From positions 702,768 to 766,767 of the forward strand of contig NZ_LN831058.1 in NCBI RefSeq assembly GCF_001375495.1: DNA of 64,000 nucleotides, in the 5' to 3' direction. Position 1 is the first letter of the stretch; each line of letters begins with the position of its first letter. Source of the stretch: Flaviflexus massiliensis. Its GTDB lineage: Bacteria > Actinomycetota > Actinomycetes > Actinomycetales > Actinomycetaceae. Made by a program: the position numbers and the translations under genes. The notes below the pieces were generated by a model. That model was not told the DNA's origin, searched no databases, and saw nothing but the letters and a program-made list of their open reading frames with translations. Below are positions 51,986-61,569 of this stretch, piece by piece.

Positions 51986-52070
51986 GGTGGAGTGTCCGAG
52001 CGGCCGAAGGTGCAGCACTCGAAATGCTGTGTAGTGAAAGCTACCGTGGGTTCAAATCCCACCTCCACCG
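51986..52070 (+). tRNA. tRNA-Ser(CGA)
   Basis: 85 nt with a long variable arm. Acceptor GGTGGAG/CTCCACC, anticodon loop CTCGAAA (CGA), T-loop TTCAAAT and discriminator G. CCA follows at 52071-52073, so the tail is encoded. The next 238 nt contain short inverted repeats (CCCCTGG / CCAGGGG near 52079-52118) but no gene. Confidence 0.96.
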
Positions 52071-52272
52071 CCACGTTTCCCCTGGTATAGCAACAGTTTG
52101 TTAGCCCAGGGGTTACTTGTATTTGAGGCTTGCAGTACCCCTACAGTACTTCCAAGAAAATTGGGCCTTAACTGCCTGCGTGCCTGTAAGCCTGGGCAAC
52201 GTGGGCCCGAATTGGCTTTTGCTTAGCTTCAAGAAGTAACTGTGTGTCGGGTAGCTGGGTATGTGGGTGGTC

Positions 52273-52305
52273 GGTGCCGGGTCGCAGTCTGTTGTTCCCG
52301 GCACC
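52273..52305 (-). terminator. Hairpin after the DUF1846 gene
   Basis: GGTGCCGGG and CCCGGCACC flank a 15-nt loop, 6 nt beyond the stop codon. Confidence 0.6.
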
Positions 52306-52311
52306 CAACAC

Positions 52312-53808
52312 CTACCGCTTACGGTAAAGCTTTTTCACCTGGTAGACGGGTTCCGAGGTGACGCGGGCACCCAGGTTCCGGAAGATCCCCTCATCAACCG
52401 AGCCGAGGATCGTCGTCGTGTGAACATCGCAGTCGCGGAGGTTGCGCAACTCGGCAAGGGCCCGCCTCGCATCGGGATTCGATGCGGCCGAGACGGAGAG
52501 CGCGATGAGGACCTCATCCGTGTGAAGTCGGGGGTTTTCACTTCCCAGGTGCTTCGTCTTGAGGTCCTGGATCGGGGTAATGGATGTGGGGTCTAGGAGT
52601 TGGACCGACTCATCGATTCCGGCAAGCTCCTTCAACGCATTCAGGAGCAGGGCGGAGCAGCAGCCCAAAAGTTCGGAGGTCTTACCGGTGATGATCGTGC
52701 CGTTTGTGAGCTCTATTGCGGCCGCGGGAGCCTTTGTTTTCTTCTCGACCTTGAGGGCGGGTTCAACGACATGTCGGTCGGTTCGGGAGATGCCAAGCTT
52801 CCCCATGACAATTGCGATCCGGTCGGACTCGTCGGGGGCGAGATCGTTGCGCGTCTCGTTGACGAGGGCCTTGTAGTAGCGGCGGATCGTTTCCTGGCGG
52901 GAGGCCTCGCGGCACACCTCATCGTCGCTAATGCAGAACCCGACCATGTTCACCCCCATGTCCGTCGGACTCTTGTAGGGGGATTTGCCCAGGATCTCTT
53001 CGAGCAGTCGCGACAAGAGCGGGAAGACTTCGACATCGCGGTTGTAGTTGACGGTCTGCTTGCCGTACGCGGACAGGTGGTACGGGTCGATCATGTTGAC
53101 GTCATCCAAGTCGGCCGTCGCCGATTCGTAGGCGAGGTTGACGGGATGATCGAGGGGCAGATTCCAGACTGGGAACGTCTCAAACTTCGCGTACCCGGAC
53201 TTCAGGCCGCGCTGATGGTCGTGGTAGAGCTGTGAGAGGCAGGTGGCGAGCTTGCCGGATCCCGGGCCGGGTGCCGTCACGACAACGAGATCGCGCGTCG
53301 TTTCGACGTACTCGTTCTTTCCGAGACCATCCTTCGACACCACGAGATCCGGATTGGTGGGATAGCCCTTGATGGTGCGATGGCGGGAGACCTTGAAGCC
53401 GAGGCGCTGCATGCGGGCACGGAACGACCGGGCCTGCTGATTGTCGTCAGAAACCTGGGTGAGAACAATGTTCTCGACAAGGAACCCTCGGCCGCGGAAC
53501 ACGTCAACGAGGCGAAGCACGTCTTCTTCGTAGGTGATGCCAAGATCGGCACGGATCTTTTGGCGCTGAATATCGAGTGCGTTCAAGACAATGACGATTT
53601 CAACTTCGTCCTTGATTGTCTCCAGCATCGAAATCTTATTGTCCGGAGTGAATCCGGGAAGCACGCGAGCCGCATGGTTATCGTCAAAAAGCTTCCCACC
53701 CATTTCTAGGTAGAGCTTTCCTCCCAGGCTTGCCTGGCGTTCGGCAATGTGCCGAGACTGCAATTCAATGTACTTGGCACTATCGAAGCCAACTGCCGTA
53801 TCTGTCAT
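52312..53808 (-). CDS. DUF1846 family protein
   Basis: This 498-residue protein matches DUF1846 along its length: [15 protein letters not shown] at the start, the [12 protein letters not shown] segment, the phosphate-loop-like [21 protein letters not shown], and [21 protein letters not shown]. Structures of the family show a Rossmann-like ATP/nucleotide-type fold, but the reaction is unknown. No strong ribosome-binding site or -10 box is seen before ATG 53808. The gene diverges from the amtB operon. Confidence 0.9.
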   Translation of the reverse strand: MTDTAVGFDSAKYIELQSRHIAERQASLGGKLYLEMGGKLFDDNHAARVLPGFTPDNKISMLETIKDEVEIVIVLNALDIQRQKIRADLGITYEEDVLRLVDVFRGRGFLVENIVLTQVSDDNQQARSFRARMQRLGFKVSRHRTIKGYPTNPDLVVSKDGLGKNEYVETTRDLVVVTAPGPGSGKLATCLSQLYHDHQRGLKSGYAKFETFPVWNLPLDHPVNLAYESATADLDDVNMIDPYHLSAYGKQTVNYNRDVEVFPLLSRLLEEILGKSPYKSPTDMGVNMVGFCISDDEVCREASRQETIRRYYKALVNETRNDLAPDESDRIAIVMGKLGISRTDRHVVEPALKVEKKTKAPAAAIELTNGTIITGKTSELLGCCSALLLNALKELAGIDESVQLLDPTSITPIQDLKTKHLGSENPRLHTDEVLIALSVSAASNPDARRALAELRNLRDCDVHTTTILGSVDEGIFRNLGARVTSEPVYQVKKLYRKR

Positions 53809-54053
53809 TCATGCTCAATTCCGCGATGTCTTTACGGGGGAGCCCTTTGAAAGCTTAGTTCCAAAATTCAGGTATTGGAAAGTCTGACCGTGTGAGTCGC
53901 AGCCAGCAACACCTCCCCACGGCAGTTCTCCAGGAGGCATTATCCGAACCAGACTGCCCGTATTTTCCTCGTAATTTCGCATAAACACGCCACTCTCTTG
54001 CTCTTACTTCCTGAAGCTACGCCACGACCATTGACCGTCCCGCGCCTCGAAAT

Positions 54054-54148
54054 GTGAGATAGAGGAAACAAGGTTTCTCTCTAGTTGACAGTGTGGTCGG
54101 TTTCAATTTAGCGTACTGTCCTGTGAGGCAACCAAGTTGCGTTACAGG
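54054..54148 (+). promoter_or_regulatory. amtB promoter, GlnR-like site and leader hairpin
   Basis: GTGAG-N6-GAAAC (54054-54069) resembles one GlnR a/b box. A perfect -35 TTGACA (54085-54090) is spaced 18 bp from TAGCGT (54109-54114). A leader hairpin, CCTGT..CAAC / GTTG..ACAGG, covers about 54120-54148. The rest of the 370-nt interval from 53809 shows nothing else clear. Confidence 0.5.
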
Positions 54149-54178
54149 AAACAGGCTTGATGGATGTAAGGAGTGGAA

Positions 54179-55501
54179 ATGGAAATCTCGACAGGGGATA
54201 CAGCCTGGGTGATGGTGAGTGCGGCGCTCGTGCTCCTCATGACTCCGGGCTTGGCGCTGTTCTATGGCGGCATGGTTCGGGCTAAGAGTGTGCTCAACAT
54301 GATCATCATGTCGATCGTTGCCATGGGAGTGGTAGGCGTTCTGTGGGTTCTCTTTGGATTCTCTCTCGTGTTTGGGGAATCGATCGGTGGAATTATTGGC
54401 AACCCAACGGACTTCGCTGGTCTCGGTCAGCTGCTCGGCCCAGATGCGTCAATGGGAGGCCTTCCCACATTGGCATTTGTTGGATTCCAGGCTGCCTTCG
54501 CGATCATCGCCGTCGCACTTGTCAGTGGCGCTGTTGCGGACCGAATGAAGTTCTCGGCCTGGGTGATTTTTGCGGGAATCTGGGCCGTCATCGTCTACTT
54601 CCCGGCCGCCCACTGGGTCTTCGCGTTTGATGACACGGTCTCGGAGCATGGTGGTTTCATTGCCAACACGATTGGGGCAATCGACTTCGCCGGTGGCACC
54701 GCGATCCATATCAACGCCGGTGCGGCAGCCCTCGCGCTCGCCGTCGTCATTGGTCCGCGTGTGGGCTTTGGGAAGGTGCCAATGCGCCCCCATAACTTGA
54801 CCATGGTCATGACCGGGGCAGCCATTCTTTGGTTTGGTTGGTTCGGATTCAACGCTGGATCGGCACTCGGGGCGAACGAGGTCGCGGCACTCGCCTGGGT
54901 CAACACGCTCCTTGCACCGGCTTCGGCCCTGCTGGCCTGGCTGCTCGTCGAGCGCAACCGCGACGGTCATGCCACCACTCTCGGTGCTGCCTCGGGAATC
55001 GTCGCCGGCCTCGTCGGCATCACGCCCGCCGCTTCCTCCGTTGAGCCCCTTGGTGCCGTGATCATCGGACTCCTCGCAGGCTTGATTTGTGCGCTGGCCG
55101 TGGGGCTCAAGTACCGCATCGGAATTGATGATTCCCTGGACGTTGTTGGTGTGCACCTCGTTGGTGGGCTGGTTGGCACCCTGGCGATTGGCTTCCTCGC
55201 CAGCCCCAGCACACCCGACGGATCGGCTGGCCTCTTCTACGGCGGTGGCTTCGGCCTGCTCGGTGCCCAGGTGCTCGGCGCGGTTGCGGTCCTCGCCTAC
55301 AGCTTTATCGTCACCTACCTGCTCGCAAAGATCCTCGATCGCGTCATCGGACTGCGAGTGCCTGTGGAGGTGGAGCAGGCCGGCATTGACGTTGCCGAGC
55401 ACGCTGAGTCCGCCTATGACCTGAGCCAGGTCGGCTACGCTTCCCGAAGCGTCCGCCATTCTATTGTCATCCCAACGACGCCAGCAAAGGTGGAAAACTG
55501 A
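54179..55501 (+). CDS. amtB: Ammonium transporter
   Basis: This 440-residue protein has about eleven transmembrane helices and Amt motifs: MTPGLALFYGGMVRAKSVLN, DFAGGTAIHINAGAAALAL (first pore His) and DVVGVHLVGGLVGTLAIGF (second pore His). It conducts ammonium and is gated by PII. ATG 54179 is chosen with AAGGAG 5 nt upstream; GTG 54173 overlaps that site. The stop overlaps the PII start by one base (TGATG). Confidence 0.95.
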   Translation: MEISTGDTAWVMVSAALVLLMTPGLALFYGGMVRAKSVLNMIIMSIVAMGVVGVLWVLFGFSLVFGESIGGIIGNPTDFAGLGQLLGPDASMGGLPTLAFVGFQAAFAIIAVALVSGAVADRMKFSAWVIFAGIWAVIVYFPAAHWVFAFDDTVSEHGGFIANTIGAIDFAGGTAIHINAGAAALALAVVIGPRVGFGKVPMRPHNLTMVMTGAAILWFGWFGFNAGSALGANEVAALAWVNTLLAPASALLAWLLVERNRDGHATTLGAASGIVAGLVGITPAASSVEPLGAVIIGLLAGLICALAVGLKYRIGIDDSLDVVGVHLVGGLVGTLAIGFLASPSTPDGSAGLFYGGGFGLLGAQVLGAVAVLAYSFIVTYLLAKILDRVIGLRVPVEVEQAGIDVAEHAESAYDLSQVGYASRSVRHSIVIPTTPAKVEN

Positions 55502-55839
55502 TGAAACTCATTACCGCAATCATTCGACCAACATCCCTCCAAGCAGTCCAGGTTGCTCTCGTCCGTCACGGAGTGAGTGGCATGACCGTGAGCGAATGCG
55601 CGGGATATGGTAGGCAGCAGGGCCACAGGGAGGTTTACCGGGGGAGTGAGATGAGGGTGGACTTCCTGGCTAAGGCCCGCATCGAAATCGCAGTCCCAGA
55701 CGAAGACCTCGATACAGCTCTCGACGTCCTCCTCGGTGCTGCCAGTACGGGGGAAGTGGGAGATGGCAAGGTCTGGGTGACCGACATTGTCCAAGCCCTC
55801 CGCATCCGCACCCGAGAAAGCGGAACCGAAGCCCTCTAG
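55501..55839 (+). CDS. glnK: PII signal-transduction protein (GlnB/GlnK) lacking Tyr51
   Basis: This 112-residue PII protein has the conserved start MKLITAIIRPTSL, the T-loop GYGRQQGHREVYRGSEMRVDFL and the B/C loops (GEVGDGKVWV). Tyr46 is present, but residue 51, the uridylylation or adenylylation site, is Met. Covalent control by GlnD is therefore not expected, and no glnD follows. It should still bind ATP/ADP and 2-oxoglutarate and block AmtB. It is translationally coupled to amtB. Confidence 0.93.
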   Translation: MKLITAIIRPTSLQAVQVALVRHGVSGMTVSECAGYGRQQGHREVYRGSEMRVDFLAKARIEIAVPDEDLDTALDVLLGAASTGEVGDGKVWVTDIVQALRIRTRESGTEAL

Positions 55840-55874
55840 TAAAAGTGGCTGAAAGACTAGGCGGCCTAATAGGA

Positions 55875-55915
55875 CGGTGGCCTTGAAGCGGGAAGCATCC
55901 GCTTCAAGACCACCG
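55875..55915 (+). terminator. Terminator of the amtB-glnK operon
   Basis: CGGTGG.CTTGAAGCGG pairs with CCGCTTCAAG.CCACCG around a 7-nt loop with one mismatch, followed by CTTTAT. Confidence 0.75.
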
Positions 55916-55957
55916 CTTTATCGTCCTTCAACACAAGTGCGTTAGGGTGTGATTTTC

Positions 55958-56620
55958 TTACGCGCCACGTTCTGGGGTGCGTCCCTGGTGGAAGGTGAAG
56001 ATGGAGAGGAAACGAATGGGGGTTTCGTGGAGGGTAGAGGGACCGTGCACACCCTCCGCATCAAACAGCAGGCTGTCGCCCGCGTTGAGGCGGTGTGCTT
56101 CACCGCTGTGCATGTAATCCATCGAACCTTCGAGGACGTAGATGAACTCTGTTCCCGTATGCTGGAACATGGGGAACGGTTCTGACTCGTCAGTGAGGGT
56201 GACAAGCAGGGGCTCAAGAATGTTCTGACGGCCCGTCAGTGCCCCAAGAAGCTGGTAATGGTGGCCGAGATTAGTGCCGCGACGAACGATCGTGGGAGCC
56301 TCTCCCGCGGCCACGCGAATAGCCTGGGACTCGGTGTCAGCCTCCCGTACGAGCGCCGATACGGGAGCGTCGAGACCCTCGGCTAGAGCAGCAAGAGTTG
56401 AGAGGCTACAGGAGGTTTGAGCATTCTCGATCTTCGAGAGCATGGCCTTACCAATGCCAACGCGTTCAGCGAGCTCTGCCAACGTCAACCCACGCTCAAG
56501 CCTCAGCTCCCGCGTCCGTTCTCCGATTGATTTTTCGAGAGTGCGTTCGGGGATGAGGGGGCGACCGCCCTCGACCGGAGGGCTTGCTTCTTGGCCTGGT
56601 ACTTCAGGAGTCTTTGCCAT
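55958..56620 (-). CDS. XRE family regulator with C-terminal cupin domain
   Basis: About 220 residues. The N-terminal HTH (LRLERGLTLAELAERVGIGKAMLSKIENAQTSCSLSTLAALAEGL) and the C-terminal cupin (FPMFQHTGTEFIYVLEGSMDYMHSGEAHRLNAGDSLLFDAEGVHGP) match a common regulator type that senses a small molecule in the cupin barrel. Histidines for a metal site are partly kept. ATG 56620 is fixed by TACAGT 6 nt upstream. The divergent methyltransferase gene is a possible target. Confidence 0.9.
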   Translation of the reverse strand: MAKTPEVPGQEASPPVEGGRPLIPERTLEKSIGERTRELRLERGLTLAELAERVGIGKAMLSKIENAQTSCSLSTLAALAEGLDAPVSALVREADTESQAIRVAAGEAPTIVRRGTNLGHHYQLLGALTGRQNILEPLLVTLTDESEPFPMFQHTGTEFIYVLEGSMDYMHSGEAHRLNAGDSLLFDAEGVHGPSTLHETPIRFLSIFTFHQGRTPERGA

Positions 56621-56626
56621 CACTCA

Positions 56627-56632
56627 ACTGTA
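56627..56632 (-). promoter_or_regulatory. -10 box of the cupin regulator gene
   Basis: TACAGT on the minus strand, then TGAGTG, then ATG 56620. Confidence 0.45.
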
Positions 56633-56752
56633 TCCCAACATGAAACATTCATCACGGCAAGAAACAAATAATCAATATTTCGGACATATCACCTGCCGTG
56701 CCAAGTGGTGGGGGCGCTGGTGTATGCACGTGCATGGTGGAATGATAGAAGA

Positions 56753-57484
56753 GTGAGCTTTACTGACTTTGTTCCCTCTGGGAACCAGGGCGTCGATCCT
56801 GAGCTGTACGACATTGAAAATGCTGCGATCGACCCGAATGGTTCGATGTGGCAGGAACTCGTCAAGCAGGCCACATGGGTGGGAAAAACACTTGTCGACC
56901 TCGGGTGCGGGAGTGGCTGGTGGCTACCCAAATACGAGGAGGCCGCTGAACTTTACGGGATTGAACCCGACCCGTCACTACTCGATACAGCACGGTCACG
57001 CACCGACCGGGCCACAGTCCTTGCTGGCTCCGCTGAACACGTGCCTCTACCGGATAACTCGGTTGACGTTGTGCATGCTCGCTTCGCCTACTTCTTTCCT
57101 CACCCGAACTTCGATCCCACGGCAGGACTCGTCGAGGTCGCGCGGGTGCTTAAGCCAGGTGGCAGCCTTATCGTCATCGACAACGACACCGAGCAAGGCG
57201 AGTTTGCTGCCCTCCTGCGAGAAAGTGCCTACGGAGACCTTCAGGGAAACACGACCTATGCTCGCTCGTGGTGGGAAGAACACGGTGCCGACACCATCGA
57301 GGTCATGAGTAGCTGGCAATTCAAAACAAGATACGACCTGGAGCGCGTCCTTCACCTCGAATTCTCGCCCGAGTTTGCAGACAGGTGGTTGCGTGAGAAT
57401 CCGGATCGAACCTCTCTCAGCTACGGCTATCTCCTCCACGTATGGCAGAAGCCCAGCCTTCATGAGGCTGAGGAGAAGCCGTGA
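56753..57484 (+). CDS. Class I SAM-dependent methyltransferase
   Basis: 243 residues from GTG 56753 (VSFTDFVPSGNQGVDPELYD); AATGAT ends 6 nt upstream, a weak -10. Motif I is LVDLGCGSGWWLP, the acidic end of strand 2 is GIEPD, and post-motif residues are LPDNSVDVVHARFAYFF and ARVLKPGGSLIVIDND (motif III). This is the Methyltransf_11 pattern; the substrate is not predictable. The SRPBCC gene follows 46 nt downstream. Confidence 0.88.
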   Translation: MSFTDFVPSGNQGVDPELYDIENAAIDPNGSMWQELVKQATWVGKTLVDLGCGSGWWLPKYEEAAELYGIEPDPSLLDTARSRTDRATVLAGSAEHVPLPDNSVDVVHARFAYFFPHPNFDPTAGLVEVARVLKPGGSLIVIDNDTEQGEFAALLRESAYGDLQGNTTYARSWWEEHGADTIEVMSSWQFKTRYDLERVLHLEFSPEFADRWLRENPDRTSLSYGYLLHVWQKPSLHEAEEKP

Positions 57485-57530
57485 TCGGCAAGCTCCCAGC
57501 TGTATCAAATAACCCGTCGAGGAGACCCGC

Positions 57531-57920
57531 TTGAAGTGCCGTCTTCGGCTTGTCAGTTCACTATCGGTGCAGGAAGTTGTGGAGCGAATCCTGGCTGCGG
57601 ACAAGCATCGGGTCCCTTTCACGACGGTCTCTCGCCATGGCGACCGGTTCATTGCGGTGACAAAACTGGGGCCGCTGCGCTTTGAGGACCGCATGCGCAT
57701 TGCGAATGTTGAGAAGAGTGGTGAAAGCATGCGGGGCATGATCCTCAAGGAGGGGTCGTGGCTCGTTGGCACCATCAGATTCGCGGCCATCAGCAGTCCA
57801 GAAGGGACCGTTCTGGGGTGGGAGTATGACCTGCGACTTCCCTGGCTAATTCTCAACCTGCCACTCGCGTTCACCATGAACCTTGGCTACCGCATCGGTT
57901 TAAGCCGGCTACTTCGGTGA
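57531..57920 (+). CDS. SRPBCC-fold (polyketide cyclase-like) hypothetical protein
   Basis: This 129-residue protein starts at TTG 57531, with CGAGGAG 6 nt upstream. The order of strands (FTTVSRHGDRFIAVT, FEDRMRIANVE, GTVLGWEYDLRLP) and a long C-terminal helix (YRIGLSRLLR) fit a START/SRPBCC helix-grip fold, which holds hydrophobic ligands. No catalytic residue can be named. It is probably co-transcribed with the methyltransferase. Confidence 0.68.
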   Translation: MKCRLRLVSSLSVQEVVERILAADKHRVPFTTVSRHGDRFIAVTKLGPLRFEDRMRIANVEKSGESMRGMILKEGSWLVGTIRFAAISSPEGTVLGWEYDLRLPWLILNLPLAFTMNLGYRIGLSRLLR

Positions 57921-58021
57921 TTGATGCGAAGTGCGTGCTGGAGTTCGCTGAGGTAAGAGCCCGGATTAGCAACCTGTAGTAGGCCAGAGGCGCCTTCCAG
58001 AGCTTCCCAGCGGAGGAAAAG

Positions 58022-58061
58022 AAAAACGCCAGTCACCAACTTTTCGTTGATGTACCAGCGT
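58022..58061 (-). terminator. Rho-independent terminator of tRNA-Pro
   Basis: The minus-strand arms CGCTGGT and ACTGGCG, with CAAC/GTTG inside, are followed by TTTTTCTTTT. Confidence 0.75.
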
Positions 58062-58071
58062 TTCTCGATGG

Positions 58072-58145
<74 letters not shown>

Positions 58146-58219
58146 TGCAACTCATTCATAATAGCCAATGTTGGTGGCTAACGAAAAACAGAGCGTGCAT
58201 TTGGTCGGTGACTACTTGG

Positions 58220-59098
58220 TCACGCCAAGTCGATCACCTGGATCTCCGGGCGGCATGCGAGCCTGAATGGGGCGTAGGGAGAGGTGCCAAGTCCGCGTGA
58301 AATCGCGGCCGACATGGTCCGCTTGCCAATCGGCCAACCAAACACTCCCGACACGTGCTTCGTATCAAGATCGCAGTTGGTGACGAGCGCACCGTAACCG
58401 GGGACGCAGACCTGCCCGCCGTGCGTGTGGCCCGCTAGAGCCAGCCCCACCCCATCGTCGTTCATCCGGTTCAACACTCGGGAGTAGGGCGCGTGCGTGA
58501 GCCCAATGGTGAAGGGCAACGATGATGCGGGTTGTGTCGGGTAGTCGTCGAGATCGATGTGGGGATCGTCAACGCCAACCAGTCCGATCTCTGTTCCACC
58601 AAGCGAAAGCGTCGCGCGAGCATTGCGCAGATCGGTCCACCCGTAGTCGACCAATGCTTCAGCCATTGCTTCATGCGGCAGGTCTTCCGGTTCCTTCGCC
58701 TCGGAGGCGAGCTGCGGGATGACGTAGCTGAGGGGATTCTTCCACACCGGCGCGAAGTAGTCGTGTGAGCCGTACACGAAGGCGCCGGGGATGCCGAGGT
58801 CCGCGAGGGGCTTCAGAGCTCGCAGGAGCGAGGGTAGGGCCTTGGTTGAGGACAGCTGGTCACCAGTAAGGAACACTGCATCCGGCTTCAGGTCGGTCAG
58901 GTCCCGAAGGAACTCAACCTTCTTCCCGTCATTCGGCATGAGGTGAATGTCGGAGATGTTGAGGATCCGGACCGGCTCCATTCCAGCCGGCAGGATCGAC
59001 AGGTGGTGGAAGGAGCGCTGGAACTGCCGGGCTTCCCAGACGGACCAGCCAGCAACCCCGAGTCCGGCCGCGGTGACACCGGCAAGAGTCCGGATCAT
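58220..59098 (-). CDS. Metallophosphoesterase
   Basis: 292 residues. An N-terminal hydrophobic segment (TLAGVTAAGLGVAGWSVW) anchors it or exports it. Calcineurin-type motifs follow: NISDIHL, LTGDQL, YGSHDYF (the usual GNHD is GSHD), LTHAPY and AGHTHGGQ. A Ser variant of the third motif is common in the actinobacterial group next to class A PBP genes. The ATG overlaps the PBP stop by 4 nt, so it is coupled to peptidoglycan synthesis genes. The substrate is unknown. Confidence 0.9.
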   Translation of the reverse strand: MIRTLAGVTAAGLGVAGWSVWEARQFQRSFHHLSILPAGMEPVRILNISDIHLMPNDGKKVEFLRDLTDLKPDAVFLTGDQLSSTKALPSLLRALKPLADLGIPGAFVYGSHDYFAPVWKNPLSYVIPQLASEAKEPEDLPHEAMAEALVDYGWTDLRNARATLSLGGTEIGLVGVDDPHIDLDDYPTQPASSLPFTIGLTHAPYSRVLNRMNDDGVGLALAGHTHGGQVCVPGYGALVTNCDLDTKHVSGVFGWPIGKRTMSAAISRGLGTSPYAPFRLACRPEIQVIDLA

Positions 59099-61404
59099 TC
59101 GTTGCCCTCCGAGTTTTCTGAATCTTCCGGTGGTGGCGGCTGCTCCTCCGAGGGTGGATCAGCGGGCTCTTCCGGCTCTGGCTCCGGCTCAGCCTCCTCG
59201 GACGGTTCGTCAGCGGGAGGCTCCGGGGACGGTGCCGGGGCGGGTGCTGGTGCTGGATTGGCGCTTCGGGTTGAGGGATTGTCACGGCCCTGGGGCAGGA
59301 TCTTGGCTCCACCCTCGGTTCCGTCAGTGGTCTGCAGATCGAAGGGAATGGGGTCCACTCCCTCGAGGATCCGGGACTGGTAGGTGGAGAATGCGAGAGC
59401 GGGGTAGAGACCGCCGTACACTTCGACGTTGTACTGGCCGTTAATGGTGGTGTAGAACATCGACACGTTCCCCTCCATGTGACCCAGCCAGATAGCGGTT
59501 GCTTCGTGGGCGGTATAGCCCATGAACCAGGCGTGGTAGTCCATGTTGGCGGTACCGGTCTTGCCCGCTACCTCGTGGCCGGCAACCTGGGCCCGGAAGC
59601 CAGTACCCCCATCCTCAACCACGGTTTTCAGAACCGCCGTGGTCGTATCGGCCACCTCCTCATCGAGGACGCGGCTGCAGGTGGGGCTGATTTCCGCAAT
59701 CGTCTCGCCATCCTGGTTTTCAATCTTGGTGAACGACATGGGTTCGCACATGATCCCACCCGATGCGAGGGTTGCCATCGAGTTCGCGGTCGACAGTGGG
59801 GTCACGTTGTTGGAGCCGAGGACGGCGGAGGGGCGGGGTTGGAGGGGTTCACCGTTACCGGACCGCACACCCATCTGCTCAGCAACACCCGTGATATTGC
59901 ACAGGTCGAGCTGGGTCGCCATGTCAATGAAGGACAGGTTAACTGACTTCGTGGTGGATTCCAGCACGGTCATCATCCCCGAACCAATGCCCTCAATGTT
60001 GGAAGGATTGTAGGCGTCAGCAAGCTCGGGAGCACACGAGATCGTCCAATCGTCACGCGTGTACGTGTCTCGGGAAGCATCGACGCGTTCCTGGACGGAA
60101 CGACCCGACCGGATCCACTCGATCAGGGTGTAAACCTTGAACGTTGAACCGGACTGGAAGCCGTAGCCGCCGCCCCGGTCCGTCCCCACGTTGAGGTTCA
60201 CCGTTGTCGCATTCGGATCCTCCGGGGTCGCGGAACCGTAGTTCGTGTTCTGGACCATGGACGTGATTTCGCCCGTCCCCGGGGTGACGGATGACATTGC
60301 CATCTCCACCGATGAGGGGTCGTTGACGGGAACGTGGGTGGTCACCGCATCGTACGCAGCCTGCTGCTTGGCCGGGTCAAGGGTTGTGTGGATGACGAGA
60401 CCGCCACGGTAGAGCTGGTTGAGTCGGTCCTCGTGGGATTCACCCCATGAGTCGGAAGCCAGCAGGTCCTTGACGACATAGTCGCAGAAGTAGACAGAGA
60501 TCCCTGCGGACTCGCAACCGTTCACGGGGCGTGAAACGTTGAGCATGTCGTCAATTGACTGATTGACGCTGTCACGGAATTCCTGCTCAGTGATGTAGTC
60601 AAGCTCGTACATTTTCGCGAGCACAGTGTCCCGTCGAGTCTTCGCTTCCTCCGGATTGGAGATCGGGTTCCAGCGAGCAGGGGACTGGGTGATACCGGCA
60701 AGCATCGCCGCCTGCGGGATCGTCAAATCCTTTGCGGGGACGGAGAAGAAGTATTGCGAGGCGGCCTCGGCACCGTACTGGGAGGGGCCAAACATGGCGA
60801 TATTGATGTAACCGGTGAGGATCTCATCCTTCGTCATCTGCTTCTCAATCGCCATGGCAGTCCGCGCCTCGGAGAGTTTACGCGCGATCGTGCGTTCCGT
60901 AGCCTGGTCGATCAGTTCGGGATCGTTTGAGTTGCGTCCCTCCTCAATGAGGAGGTTCTTGACGTACTGCTGGGTCACGGTCGAACCACCGGCGAGCCTG
61001 CCGCCCGTGAAGTTGTTGAAGGCGGCACCGATGAGACCCTGGGGGTCGATGCCGTTATGTTCGTAGAAGCGTTCGTCCTCAATCGCCACCACAGCATCCT
61101 TCAAATACTGCGAAATATCCCCGGAGGCGATCACGATCCGGTTCTCGGCATAGAACCGAGCAAGCTCGGTCCCATCGGAAGCGAGAATCACCGACTGCTC
61201 GGACGGTTCCGTGAACGTCAGCTCGGTCGGCAGATCATCGAAAAGGGTCGTGGTTGCATTGGAGGCCGTGCCGGTGGTTGCCACGAATGGCATGGCGAGC
61301 CCCGCGAGAGCGAACCCGCCCGCTGTACAGGCCAGCAAGAAGGCAAGCAGAATCGCGAGAATCTTGCCGGGTGCGGCCTGTGGGGCCTTCTGAGAACTAG
61401 GCAT
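59095..61404 (-). CDS. Class A penicillin-binding protein (transglycosylase/transpeptidase)
   Basis: 769 residues. One N-terminal membrane anchor (ILAILLAFLLACTAGGFALAG) precedes a GT51 transglycosylase (EDERFYEHNGIDPQG, GGSTVTQQYVKNLL) and a transpeptidase with the SxxK serine in SGSTFKVYTL, SVN in TKSVNL and KTGTA. It polymerises and crosslinks peptidoglycan outside the membrane. No PASTA domain is present; the C-terminus is a long Pro/Glu/Ala-rich tail. ATG 61404 is 7 nt behind TAAACT. The position beside whiB matches mycobacterial ponA2. Confidence 0.94.
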   Translation of the reverse strand: MPSSQKAPQAAPGKILAILLAFLLACTAGGFALAGLAMPFVATTGTASNATTTLFDDLPTELTFTEPSEQSVILASDGTELARFYAENRIVIASGDISQYLKDAVVAIEDERFYEHNGIDPQGLIGAAFNNFTGGRLAGGSTVTQQYVKNLLIEEGRNSNDPELIDQATERTIARKLSEARTAMAIEKQMTKDEILTGYINIAMFGPSQYGAEAASQYFFSVPAKDLTIPQAAMLAGITQSPARWNPISNPEEAKTRRDTVLAKMYELDYITEQEFRDSVNQSIDDMLNVSRPVNGCESAGISVYFCDYVVKDLLASDSWGESHEDRLNQLYRGGLVIHTTLDPAKQQAAYDAVTTHVPVNDPSSVEMAMSSVTPGTGEITSMVQNTNYGSATPEDPNATTVNLNVGTDRGGGYGFQSGSTFKVYTLIEWIRSGRSVQERVDASRDTYTRDDWTISCAPELADAYNPSNIEGIGSGMMTVLESTTKSVNLSFIDMATQLDLCNITGVAEQMGVRSGNGEPLQPRPSAVLGSNNVTPLSTANSMATLASGGIMCEPMSFTKIENQDGETIAEISPTCSRVLDEEVADTTTAVLKTVVEDGGTGFRAQVAGHEVAGKTGTANMDYHAWFMGYTAHEATAIWLGHMEGNVSMFYTTINGQYNVEVYGGLYPALAFSTYQSRILEGVDPIPFDLQTTDGTEGGAKILPQGRDNPSTRSANPAPAPAPAPSPEPPADEPSEEAEPEPEPEEPADPPSEEQPPPPEDSENSEGNE

Positions 61405-61411
61405 GGTTAAG

Positions 61412-61417
61412 AGTTTA
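61412..61417 (-). promoter_or_regulatory. -10 box of the PBP gene
   Basis: TAAACT on the minus strand, 7 nt, then ATG 61404. Confidence 0.45.
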
Positions 61418-61569
61418 AGGGCTTACGCACCTAAAGTCTGGTTACCGTTAGCCATTGCGCAAAATTGGCGCAACCAGCGGCAGAGTGAGCGGGGTCCACA
61501 ATATAAATCGGAGAAATGGATTCACTGTTTCGCATTTTCCCAGGTGAACCGATATATTGAATGGAGTAG

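Noticed and set aside
57531-57920. Second methyltransferase domain or fusion with the preceding gene
   Set aside because: A stop codon and a separate ribosome-binding site lie between them, and the product fits an SRPBCC fold instead.
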